Below are positions 1 through 5,427 of a stretch of 7,997 nt of DNA, one piece after another. Source of the stretch: Ruminococcus flavefaciens. Its GTDB lineage: Bacteria; Bacillota_A; Clostridia; Oscillospirales; Ruminococcaceae. A model generated the notes under the pieces. That model was not told the origin of the DNA, searched no databases, and saw only the letters and a program-made list of their open reading frames with translations. Made by a program: the position numbers and the translations under genes. Each line of letters begins with the position of its first letter. The first letter of the stretch is position 1. Location of the stretch: contig SFFP01000074.1 in NCBI GenBank assembly GCA_004556875.1, positions 1 through 7,997 on the forward strand, given 5' to 3'.

Positions 1-359
1 AAGAATGTAACCTCAGCCTTGAGGTCGTTCTTCTTACCCGTGATAACGGTATAACCCATACCGTGACGGCACTCATAAAAATCAAGCTCTGTCTTTACAG
101 GAGACCAGCCGGGATTCCAGATAGTACCGTTGTCGTTGATATAGAAATAACGTCCGCCCATATCGAGAGGCACGTTGTTATAGCGATAACGTGTGATACG
201 TCTGAGGCGTGCGTCCTTATAGAAGCAGTAACCGCCTGCTGTATTGGAAATAAGTGAGAAAAATCCCTGGTTTCCGAGGTAGTTTATCCACGGATAGGGA
301 GTCTTTGGGGAATTGATAACATATTCCTTTTTAGCGTCGTCAAAAAATCCGAACTTCAT
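1..359 (-). CDS. Cellobiose phosphorylase (GH94), N-terminal part, truncated by window edge
   Basis: This enzyme splits cellobiose with phosphate into alpha-glucose-1-phosphate and glucose in the cytoplasm, saving ATP when cellulose-derived sugar is used. The visible 119 residues begin MKFGFFDDAKKEYVI and carry the family's N-terminal signature: PYPWINYLG (21-29), FFSLISNTAGGY (33-44), DARLRRITRYRYNN (49-62), GGRYFYIND (68-76) and the WSPVKTELDFYECRHGMGY stretch (85-103). The family is about 810 residues, so most of the protein, including the catalytic (alpha/alpha)6 barrel, lies to the left. The resemblance is to cellobiose rather than cellodextrin phosphorylase, whose N-terminus is longer and different. 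The ATG at 357-359 follows an AAGGAGT ribosome binding site at 366-372. It has its own promoter (416-444), so it is probably separate from the XRE operon upstream on the same strand. The family is certain; exact substrate range cannot be judged from this fragment. Confidence 0.93.
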   Translation of the reverse strand, partial: MKFGFFDDAKKEYVINSPKTPYPWINYLGNQGFFSLISNTAGGYCFYKDARLRRITRYRYNNVPLDMGGRYFYINDNGTIWNPGWSPVKTELDFYECRHGMGYTVITGKKNDLKAEVTF

Positions 360-365
360 AATAAT

Positions 366-444
366 ACTCCTTTATTTTTGGTGACAAAAGCGGCAAAACA
401 AACCGCATTTGCTTTATTATACCATATATTTGCATATAATACAA
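366..444 (-). promoter_or_regulatory. Promoter and leader of cellobiose phosphorylase
   Basis: On the minus strand a TATAAT -10 box lies at 416-421 and a TTGTAT -35 box at 439-444, with exactly 17 bp between them. The predicted transcription start is near 409, giving a leader of about 50 nt that ends in the ribosome binding site at 366-372. The -10 is consensus while the -35 matches only in part, as in promoters that are repressed or need help. Box positions are read directly; use as a promoter is inferred. Confidence 0.7.
390..406. repeat. Inverted repeat in cellobiose phosphorylase leader (candidate operator or RNA hairpin)
   Basis: The arms GCGG (390-393) and CCGC (403-406) flank a 9-base A-rich centre. 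AAA and TTT runs outside the arms extend the symmetry if one unpaired base is allowed. It lies at about +3 to +19 of the predicted transcript, where a repressor could block initiation. The arms are short, so chance is possible. Confidence 0.35.
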
Positions 445-507
445 TAGATTTATCAAAAATTGCGTTATATTTTTTTATGGGCGTTTTTTGTGCAAAATGC
501 CTTACGC

Positions 508-711
508 TCATTCTTCAAAGGAGAAAATTTCCTCAACTGTCGTGTTGAACACCTTAGCTATGTCCATTGCAAGCTTCAGCGACGGATTGTAAAGCCCCTT
601 TTCAAGTCGGATTATGGTCTCTCTTCGCACTCCCACAAGCTCGGCAAGCTCGCCCTGCTTCATGTCCAGCTTTGCACGGTATTCTTTCAGTTTTGTTTTC
701 AGCTCGGGCAT
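508..711 (-). CDS. Small XRE/Cro-family HTH transcriptional regulator
   Basis: This is a 67-residue protein made almost entirely of one Cro/C1-type helix-turn-helix domain, with no effector domain. Residues 5-15 form helix 1, KQGELAELVGV (18-28) holds helix 2 and the turn, and RRETIIRLEKG (29-39) is the recognition region. NPSLKLAMDIAKVFNTTVEEIF (42-63) gives the typical closing helices; the family pattern of Q at the helix 2 start, a central E at 32, and the late VEEIF is intact. It probably binds DNA as a dimer and represses its own operon. The ATG overlaps the stop codon of the upstream membrane-protein gene (TAATG), and a GGAGG site lies 7 nt before it inside that gene, so translation is coupled. 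Very small regulators of this type are often encoded beside small membrane proteins. Its likely targets are the four GTGA-N8-TCAC palindromes at 1540-1678. No clear terminator follows it. Confidence 0.9.
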   Translation of the reverse strand: MPELKTKLKEYRAKLDMKQGELAELVGVRRETIIRLEKGLYNPSLKLAMDIAKVFNTTVEEIFSFEE

Positions 712-1133
712 TATTCTTCCTCCGTATCCTTGTTTGACGGAGTATCAAAGCATACGAAAAGAAAACTTCTCAGACTGATAGCACTCATAACCGTTATCCA
801 GCAGAAATCAGAGCATATGAGTCCCTTTATCAGATAATCGTTTAAGAGAACTGCTCCGAAAAGCACTATAAGCACCGCACACAGTATTATCCTGTTAGCT
901 CTTGCAAGGTTGTACTGTACCATTTCATCTTTTTTCTCCAGTTTATAGAATATGGACTGAGCTGCCGCCTGAAGGACTGCAAATATAGCCATTCCTATGA
1001 GTATTGAAAGCTTGTCGCCGTATTCCCTGCCCTCTATCCTGTGAAAAACATATAACACTACAGGTGAAAGGAAAATGACGAATATTATCGTGTGAAAATT
1101 GCTGTAAGAGAACTTTTTCTTTGTCTTTTCCAT
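711..1133 (-). CDS. Small four-helix membrane protein, second of a paralogous pair
   Basis: The 140-residue product has four predicted membrane segments, roughly residues 14-31, 41-62, 81-99 and 108-128. A charged loop between helices 2 and 3 (KLEKKDEMVQYNLARAN, 64-80) is probably cytoplasmic, and the tail is acidic, ending in EEE. I recognise no catalytic motif and give no function. It is a diverged paralogue of the gene just upstream: EKKDEMVQYNLARA (66-79) aligns with EKEDELVKENMAKA there, and SLRSFLFVCFD (120-130) aligns with ALRSLIFLILD. The layout, four helices with a charged motif containing DE in the middle loop and a tiny XRE gene beside it, resembles poorly characterised DUF families of Firmicutes membrane proteins such as DUF2178, but I cannot place it in one. 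Its start overlaps the previous stop (TAATG), and its own stop overlaps the regulator's start. Confidence 0.85.
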   Translation of the reverse strand: MEKTKKKFSYSNFHTIIFVIFLSPVVLYVFHRIEGREYGDKLSILIGMAIFAVLQAAAQSIFYKLEKKDEMVQYNLARANRIILCAVLIVLFGAVLLNDYLIKGLICSDFCWITVMSAISLRSFLFVCFDTPSNKDTEEE

Positions 1134-1522
1134 TATTCTTCTTCCTCCAATGCTTTAGGTGAAAAGTCCAGTATAAGGAATATCAGACTTCTAAGTGCGA
1201 CAGCTCCGAATATGACCACAAGGAACGATACTGCGGATATAGCATGGAAACGCGCTTTGAGTCCGAAATATACCATCACTGCTATGAGTGCCCAGAATGA
1301 GAATTTTGTAGCCTTTGCCATATTCTCTTTTACAAGCTCATCCTCTTTTTCTGATTTTCCGTCCAGTATTATTGGGATAAGTATGCTTGCGTAGAATAAC
1401 CATTCAGACCAGCCGCCGAATATCAGTCCGCCTGCTATTATCGCTATTGCAGCGATAACTATAACTAAGTGAGTTGTTCTGAGTGTAATTATTCTCTTTT
1501 TAGTGTTAAAATTGATGGTCAT
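1133..1522 (-). CDS. Small four-helix membrane protein, first gene of XRE operon
   Basis: This 129-residue protein has predicted membrane segments near 17-35, 37-54, 74-89 and 96-118, a charged middle loop (SEKEDELVKENMAKATK, 57-73), and an EEEE C-terminus. Function is unknown. The start is the ATG at 1520-1522 (MTINFN...) because AAGGAGGT lies at 1529-1536, 6 nt upstream. A longer open frame to 1567 would place translation across an operator palindrome and the -10 box of its own promoter, so it is rejected. It is the first gene after the operator-studded promoter at 1567-1595 and is paralogous to the next gene, sharing the middle-loop motif and the final helix. The pair probably arose by tandem duplication and may form hetero-oligomers; that is inference. 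The GAG/GAA codons of its tail also form the GGAGG ribosome binding site of the next gene. Confidence 0.83.
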   Translation of the reverse strand: MTINFNTKKRIITLRTTHLVIVIAAIAIIAGGLIFGGWSEWLFYASILIPIILDGKSEKEDELVKENMAKATKFSFWALIAVMVYFGLKARFHAISAVSFLVVIFGAVALRSLIFLILDFSPKALEEEE

Positions 1523-1528
1523 ATTATT

Positions 1529-1536
1529 ACCTCCTT
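1529..1536 (-). promoter_or_regulatory. Ribosome binding site that sets the start of the first membrane-protein gene
   Basis: AAGGAGGT is 6 nt upstream of the ATG at 1520-1522. This is close to a perfect anti-SD match and decides against in-frame starts further upstream at 1552 and 1567. Confidence 0.9.
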
Positions 1537-1539
1537 GAT

Positions 1540-1555
1540 GTGATGTATTCATCAC
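1540..1555. promoter_or_regulatory. Operator palindrome copy a (GTGA-N8-TCAC)
   Basis: GTGATGTATTCATCAC is a 16-bp palindrome with matched 6-bp arms (GTGATG/CATCAC). It lies just downstream of the predicted transcription start, about +5 to +20, and just before the ribosome binding site, where a bound protein would block elongation or initiation. It is one of four copies in 140 bp. Confidence 0.75.
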
Positions 1556-1560
1556 TTTCT

Positions 1561-1576
1561 GTGACAATTATATCAC
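1561..1576. promoter_or_regulatory. Operator palindrome copy b, covering the -10 box
   Basis: GTGACAATTATATCAC has GTGA/TCAC arms and completely covers the TATAAT box at 1567-1572. A bound dimer would exclude RNA polymerase. Its start is 21 bp from that of copy a, two helical turns, so dimers could sit on the same DNA face. Confidence 0.78.
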
Positions 1577-1595
1577 TCAAATATACGAATGTCAA
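1567..1595 (-). promoter_or_regulatory. Perfect consensus sigma-A promoter of the membrane protein/XRE operon
   Basis: Read on the minus strand, TTGACA (1590-1595) is followed by a 17-bp spacer and TATAAT (1567-1572). The predicted start is near 1560, with about 38 nt of leader to the ATG at 1522. Both hexamers match consensus exactly, so the unrepressed promoter should be strong, which fits the dense operator array around it. Confidence 0.88.
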
Positions 1596-1603
1596 CAGAA
1601 AAA

Positions 1604-1619
1604 GTGACAAATCTATCAC
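1604..1619. promoter_or_regulatory. Operator palindrome copy c, upstream of the -35 box
   Basis: GTGACAAATCTATCAC, flanked by AA and TT that extend the dyad, sits 8 bp beyond the -35 box, at about -44 to -59. Its start is 43 bp from copy b, close to four helical turns. It could bind repressor cooperatively, or an activator. Confidence 0.75.
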
Positions 1620-1662
1620 TTTTGTAGCAATGCACAATCAATGCGGCACTTTTTAGCACAGT

Positions 1663-1678
1663 GTGATACATTTGTCAC
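1663..1678. promoter_or_regulatory. Operator palindrome copy d, distal
   Basis: GTGATACATTTGTCAC lies at about -103 to -118 from the predicted start and directly after the terminator of the preceding gene. It is 59 bp from copy c, so it is not in helical phase with the other three and may be an auxiliary site. Confidence 0.68.
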
Positions 1679-1680
1679 AT

Positions 1681-1708
1681 AAAAAAGGAGCGGATAATAT
1701 CCGCTCCT
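1681..1708 (-). terminator. Rho-independent terminator after the aldose epimerase gene
   Basis: On the minus strand AGGAGCGGAT pairs with ATCCGCTCCT (10-bp stem, ATT loop), followed by six T. It starts 7 nt past the stop codon at 1716-1718. It separates this transcript from the XRE operon, whose distal operator begins 3 bp beyond the T run. Confidence 0.93.
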
Positions 1709-1715
1709 AAAGTTA

Positions 1716-2729
1716 TCATAACTTTGTGAAAAATCTTTCGTGTGTCTCGAAAGTATCGCCGGGCTTTACCTCGCGGTAGCCTGTAACATCAGCAGGAAGG
1801 CTGAGGTTTGGTGCGTCTATCATCGCTGTCATCGGCTCGGGGCAGAAGTAGTGATTGAAGCCGCGGTCATTCCAGATTATCCAGAAGCCGTACTCCACGG
1901 ATACCTCATAGCAGAGCTTCTTGCCGCTTGCAATATCCTCTGCGATAACTCCGTGGAATTTCTCACCGTCAAGGTCTGCATACTCAGCAAAGTACATTTC
2001 ATTGTCAACTACCTGAAGAACAGGCTTCTTAACGCCGTTTTTGTACTCTAAATCGTGCATTGTAGGAGTTTTGAGCTGTTCTGTAGGCAGACAGCGTTCG
2101 TTAAGCTCACAGCGCTTTCCTATCGGAACTGTAAGGCGGATATCCTCCTCCTTTGCGCCGTCTACGAAAGGAGAATTGATAGTTGTGTGTGATGCAAGTG
2201 ACATAGGGAGCACCTTTTCGCCGTCTGTATTGATAAAGCGGATATTCTGCTCAAGTCCCTGTGCGGAAAGTGTGAATGTATACTCAGCTGTAAATCTTAC
2301 AGGAAGATACTGGAAAAACTCGTCCTTTTCGTCGTAAACGTAACGTGTCTTTACCCATGCGCAGTTATCGTCAGCCTTGTATTCAACAACCTCATGTGCT
2401 CTCTTGTGGAGAAAGCCGTGGATATGATTGTGATATGGAGCAGGCTCGTTCACAGGAAGCTGATATACTGCATCAGATGTTTTGAGAACGCCGTCTGCAA
2501 AGCGGTTAGGCAGGTAAAGTGTAGGAAGTCCCCATACCTCTGCGGACTGCTTTATGGTATCAGCTGTATTGTCTGCATTGAAGCGGAAAAACTCCAGTCC
2601 GTTCGCATTGTCGCGGAGACGGATAACGTTTGAGCCTATCTCATTAGCCACCCAAGCTTCATAGCCGCCTGCACTGAGTTTTACACAGGTCGTACCCTTC
2701 CATTCAAATAATTCTGCTGTATTTTTCAT
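1716..2729 (-). CDS. Aldose 1-epimerase (mutarotase) family protein
   Basis: Members of this beta-sandwich family interconvert alpha and beta anomers of glucose, galactose or related sugars in the cytoplasm. The 337-residue length fits the GalM-type family (about 325-350). Visible family features are LPNRFADG (73-80, binding-site Asn/Arg), NHIHGFLH (101-108) with the conserved His104, SLASHTTINSPF (177-188) with the likely catalytic acid His181, and CPEPMTAMIDAPN (296-308) with the likely catalytic base Glu298. Sequence around these motifs is diverged from classical GalM, so the substrate may be another sugar or a sugar phosphate. The ATG at 2727-2729 is chosen because AAAGGA at 2740-2745 is 10 nt upstream; an ATG three codons earlier (2738) lies too close to that site. 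It is 47 bp after the citrate synthase stop, with no terminator between, so cotranscription is likely though the pathways differ. A strong terminator follows. Confidence 0.87.
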   Translation of the reverse strand: MKNTAELFEWKGTTCVKLSAGGYEAWVANEIGSNVIRLRDNANGLEFFRFNADNTADTIKQSAEVWGLPTLYLPNRFADGVLKTSDAVYQLPVNEPAPYHNHIHGFLHKRAHEVVEYKADDNCAWVKTRYVYDEKDEFFQYLPVRFTAEYTFTLSAQGLEQNIRFINTDGEKVLPMSLASHTTINSPFVDGAKEEDIRLTVPIGKRCELNERCLPTEQLKTPTMHDLEYKNGVKKPVLQVVDNEMYFAEYADLDGEKFHGVIAEDIASGKKLCYEVSVEYGFWIIWNDRGFNHYFCPEPMTAMIDAPNLSLPADVTGYREVKPGDTFETHERFFTKL

Positions 2730-2776
2730 TTCTATCATTTCCTTTCGGGTTATTATGCTAAAAACATGTCACTGCA

Positions 2777-4144
2777 CTAATCAATGCGGTTCTCCATGTC
2801 GGTATACTCACGCATCGGCGATATTGCCTTGTAAGCAGGACGGATTATCTTGTTTGAGTTGATAAGCTCTTCTATTCTGTGTGCTGACCAGCCTGCAATT
2901 CTTGCGGTCGCAAACAGCGGTGTGAACAGCTCATCGGGTATGCCCAGCATACGATATACAAAGCCGCTGTAGAAGTCCACATTTGCACAGACTCCCTTAT
3001 ATATGCGGCGCTCCTCTGCGATAACTTCGGGAGCAAGCCTCTCTACCAGCGAATAGAGAGCGAATTCCTCATGTCTGCCCTTTTCAGAGCTGAGCTTCTC
3101 AACAAACCCCTTGAACACCTTTGCTCTCGGGTCTGACTGTGAGTAGACAGCGTGTCCCATGCCGTAGATAAGTCCTGCGCGGTCAAAGGCTTCCTTATGG
3201 AGAAGCTTGCGGAGGTAAGCCTTTACCTCCTCTTCATTTGTCCAATCCTTTACATTCTGCTTCATATCGTCTATCATCATAACTACCTTGATATTAGCGC
3301 CGCCGTGTTTAGGTCCTTTCAGTGAACCAAGCGCCGCCGCGATAGCTGAGTAGGTGTCTGTGCCCGATGATGACACTACATGAACGGTAAATGTGGAATT
3401 ATTTCCGCCGCCGTGCTCTGCATGGAGCACAAGTGCAAGGTCAAGGATACGAGCTTCAAGCTCGGTATAGCTTCTGTCCTCACGGAGCATATAAAGCAGA
3501 TTTTCTGCTATTGAAAGCTCGGGCTGAGGACTGTGTATGAAAAGGCTTCCGCCCAGTCTTGCGTATTTGTATGCGTGATAAGCATATGCCGATATAACAG
3601 GGAAAAGTGTTATCAGCTCTATGCTCTGTCTCAGCACATTCGGTATAGATATATCATTAGCCTTGTCATCATATGAATAAAGCGACAGAACGCTCTTTGC
3701 AAGAGTATTCATCATGTTGTCTGTAGGCGCTTTCATAATGACATCTCTCATGAAATTTGACGGAAGCTCGCGGAATTCCGCAAGTATCTTCCCGAATTCA
3801 TGAAGTTCGCTTTCTGATGGCATTTTGCCGAAAAGGAGCAGATACACGGTCTCTTCAAAGCCAAAGCGCTTTTCTTTAATAAAGCCTGCAACTATATCTT
3901 CAACATCAATTCCTCTGTAGTATAGTTTTCCGTCGCCGTGGTTAGGCATACCGTCGCCCATGTCAAGCACCTTTATGGTACTGATATTGGTAAGTCCTGC
4001 CACTACTCCGTTTCCGTTGATATCGCGGAGTCCTCTTTTTACATCATACTGTGTGTAAAGCTCAGGGTCTATCCTGTAGCCGTCAAGCGACATATCTGCA
4101 AGGCGAACTATTTCGGGGGTAAGTTCTGAAAATTTGTATCTCAT
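2777..4144 (-). CDS. gltA: Citrate synthase (Si-type)
   Basis: It condenses oxaloacetate with acetyl-CoA to citrate, feeding 2-oxoglutarate and glutamate synthesis in anaerobes with a partial TCA cycle. The 455-residue protein contains the full catalytic set by family comparison: HAEHGGGNNSTFT (241-253, oxaloacetate-binding His), GPKHGGAN (277-284, catalytic His280), YGMGHAVYSQSDPRA (327-341, catalytic His331 and Arg340), NVDFYSG (388-394, catalytic Asp390) and ARIAGWSAHRIEE (414-426, substrate Arg415). It is longer than the roughly 370-residue short bacterial type, with about 45 extra N-terminal residues before the LTNIS segment. Homology to ordinary citrate synthases excludes the unrelated Re-type enzyme of some clostridia. 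2-Methylcitrate synthase is a less likely alternative, since no prp gene is nearby. The ATG at 4142-4144 has AAAGGGATGA upstream. It has its own promoter at 4198-4226 and is divergent from the zinc-ribbon gene. Confidence 0.95.
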   Translation of the reverse strand: MRYKFSELTPEIVRLADMSLDGYRIDPELYTQYDVKRGLRDINGNGVVAGLTNISTIKVLDMGDGMPNHGDGKLYYRGIDVEDIVAGFIKEKRFGFEETVYLLLFGKMPSESELHEFGKILAEFRELPSNFMRDVIMKAPTDNMMNTLAKSVLSLYSYDDKANDISIPNVLRQSIELITLFPVISAYAYHAYKYARLGGSLFIHSPQPELSIAENLLYMLREDRSYTELEARILDLALVLHAEHGGGNNSTFTVHVVSSSGTDTYSAIAAALGSLKGPKHGGANIKVVMMIDDMKQNVKDWTNEEEVKAYLRKLLHKEAFDRAGLIYGMGHAVYSQSDPRAKVFKGFVEKLSSEKGRHEEFALYSLVERLAPEVIAEERRIYKGVCANVDFYSGFVYRMLGIPDELFTPLFATARIAGWSAHRIEELINSNKIIRPAYKAISPMREYTDMENRID

Positions 4145-4197
4145 GTATCGTCATCCCTTTCTTTTTACGATTTGTAGTAATAAATGAGCATATTACA

Positions 4198-4226
4198 ATT
4201 ATATTAGATTTTGATAATTTTGTCAA
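4198..4226 (-). promoter_or_regulatory. Perfect consensus promoter of citrate synthase
   Basis: Read on the minus strand, TTGACA (4221-4226), a 17-bp spacer and TATAAT (4198-4203) match sigma-A consensus exactly. The predicted start near 4191 leaves about 47 nt of leader before the ATG at 4144. Confidence 0.88.
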
Positions 4227-4232
4227 GGCTCA

Positions 4233-4248
4233 ACAAATAGTTATTTGT
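4233..4248. promoter_or_regulatory. 16-bp palindrome beside the citrate synthase promoter, candidate operator
   Basis: ACAAATAGTTATTTGT has exact 7-bp arms (ACAAATA/TATTTGT) around GT. It lies 6 bp upstream of the citrate synthase -35 box and about 50 bp upstream of the -35 of the divergent gene, so a bound protein could act on either promoter. It is A+T-rich and single-copy, so chance symmetry is possible. No regulator is identified. Confidence 0.45.
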
Positions 4249-4296
4249 ATTGACGGAGAAAAATATTTCTTTCAGCTATATTTTTTCCCTTTTCTA

Positions 4297-4325
4297 TTGA
4301 AAAAATCAGTGCAATATGGTAATAT
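4297..4325 (+). promoter_or_regulatory. Probable promoter of the zinc-ribbon/TPM operon
   Basis: TTGAAA (4297-4302) and TAATAT (4320-4325) are 17 bp apart, with a predicted start near 4332. The match is moderate (5/6 and 4/6). The region is A+T-rich, so other placements are possible. Confidence 0.55.
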
Positions 4326-4331
4326 ATATTT

Positions 4332-4348
4332 GTCAGATCTTGTCTGAC
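4332..4348 (+). promoter_or_regulatory. Inverted repeat at the 5' end of the zinc-ribbon/TPM mRNA
   Basis: GTCAGA (4332-4337) and TCTGAC (4343-4348) are exact inverse complements around a 5-base loop. It coincides with the predicted transcription start and ends 9 nt before the AAGGAG site. It could be a 5'-terminal mRNA-stabilising hairpin or an operator. No poly-T follows, so it is not a terminator. Confidence 0.45.
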
Positions 4349-4357
4349 TTCTAATAG

Positions 4358-4374
4358 AAGGAGATGATTTTTTG
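4358..4374 (+). promoter_or_regulatory. Ribosome binding site selecting a TTG start
   Basis: AAGGAG (4358-4363) is 8 nt before TTG at 4372-4374. The only nearby ATG (4364) directly abuts the site and opens a frame that stops after 17 codons, so TTG is the real start. Confidence 0.8.
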
Positions 4375-5427
4375 GAATCTGTTGAATATAAATGCCCAAA
4401 TTGCAACGCCGACCTGAAGTTTAATCCCACTACGCAAAAGCTTGAATGTGAATATTGTTTAAGTTCCTTTACCGTAGAGGAAATAAAGCAGGTATGCGCT
4501 AATACCGAAAACAGTATCCCCGAAGAAGCTGTTCAGCTCAAAGAGGATTTTGAAAATAATACTCATCTCTACCGCTGTAAGAGCTGTGGAGCAGAAATTA
4601 TAGCTGACAGTGAGCAGACCGCTCTTTTCTGCTATTACTGCCATAATCCTGTTATCCTCGCAGGCAAAATGGGCGGTGAATTCAAACCCGATAAAGTTAT
4701 CGGCTTCAAGCTCACAAAGGAGAATGCCATAGCAAGCTTTAAAAAATGGGTGGGCAAGCGCTGGTTCGTGCCGTCAGACTTCAAATCAGAACAGCAGATA
4801 GAAAAGCTGACAGGTCTGTATGTGCCATTCTGGCTGGCTGACTGCCATATCAACGCCGATTATAAGGCTATCGGCAAAAAGGTAAGAAGCTGGACATCAG
4901 GAAACTACAGATACACCGAGACAAATGAATACCGCATAGTCCGCGAGGGCACTCTCACTACAAGAGGTATCCCTGCCGACGGCGAAACTAAGATAGAAGA
5001 CCTGCTCATGGAAGCTATCGAGCCTTTCGACTACAAAGAGCTTAAAGACTTCTCTATGTCATACCTCAGCGGATTTTTTGCAGATAAATATGACGTTGAC
5101 AAGGCGGCAGTATTCCCACGTATCCGTGTCCGCGCAACGCAGGCTTCATCAGCTTATATAAAAGGAACTATCGGCGGATATACTACAGTTATCCCATCTG
5201 TACAGCAGTTCAATATCGTAAATACCGACTGGAATTACACTATGCTCCCGGTATGGTTCTTATCCTATAATTACAAAAACAGGATATACGAATTCGCTGT
5301 AAATGGTCAGACAGGCAAGCTTGCAGGCACTCCGCCGCTTGCTAAGGGCAAGCTCGCTCTTTTCTGTGCAGGACTTGCTGTTACGGTGGCTGCTGTACTC
5401 ACTGTCATAGGAGGTGCTATCCTATGA
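4372..5427 (+). CDS. Double zinc-ribbon protein with C-terminal membrane anchor
   Basis: The 351-residue protein starts with two CxxC...CxxC zinc ribbons: Cys8/11/26/29 and Cys69/72/87/90. The rest (about 105-320) has conserved-looking aromatic patches such as GLYVPFWLADC (148-158) and LPVWFLSYNYKNRIYEFAVN (292-311) followed by GQTGKLAG. A hydrophobic segment at 328-350 ends the chain, so it is probably a tail-anchored protein with the ribbons in the cytoplasm. Database relatives are commonly named TFIIB-type or primosomal PriA-like zinc-ribbon proteins from the ribbon alone; nothing here shows helicase or transcription factor activity. Function is unknown. The start is TTG with a good AAGGAG site. 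Its TGA overlaps the ATG of the TPM gene (ATGA), and an AGGAGGT site for that gene lies inside its last codons, so the two are translationally coupled and probably work together at the membrane. Confidence 0.88.
   Translation: MESVEYKCPNCNADLKFNPTTQKLECEYCLSSFTVEEIKQVCANTENSIPEEAVQLKEDFENNTHLYRCKSCGAEIIADSEQTALFCYYCHNPVILAGKMGGEFKPDKVIGFKLTKENAIASFKKWVGKRWFVPSDFKSEQQIEKLTGLYVPFWLADCHINADYKAIGKKVRSWTSGNYRYTETNEYRIVREGTLTTRGIPADGETKIEDLLMEAIEPFDYKELKDFSMSYLSGFFADKYDVDKAAVFPRIRVRATQASSAYIKGTIGGYTTVIPSVQQFNIVNTDWNYTMLPVWFLSYNYKNRIYEFAVNGQTGKLAGTPPLAKGKLALFCAGLAVTVAAVLTVIGGAIL

Noticed and set aside
460..837. Open frame of 125 codons on the plus strand
   Set aside because: It is antisense to the XRE gene and the end of the membrane-protein gene, has no ribosome binding site and resembles no protein.
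508..1522. Toxin-antitoxin or phage-immunity interpretation of the XRE operon
   Set aside because: There is no toxin-like domain, integrase or phage gene nearby, and four-helix proteins of this size are not recognisable holins. The idea has no direct support.
1540..1678. CRP/FNR-like or TnrA/GlnR sites suggested by TGTGA...TCACA
   Set aside because: The spacing is 8 bp in all four copies, not the 6 of CRP, and the arms do not fit TGTNA-N7-TNACA. A local XRE operator is simpler.
1631..2789. Near-match TGCAC(T)AATCAATGCGG at 1631-1646 and 2773-2789
   Set aside because: One copy lies across the end of the citrate synthase gene and the other in the XRE operon leader. There is no mobile-element context or target duplication, so chance is likelier than a shared element.
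4332..4348. Riboswitch or attenuator before the zinc-ribbon gene
   Set aside because: The leader is only about 40 nt, with one 6-bp hairpin and no T run or alternative pairing.
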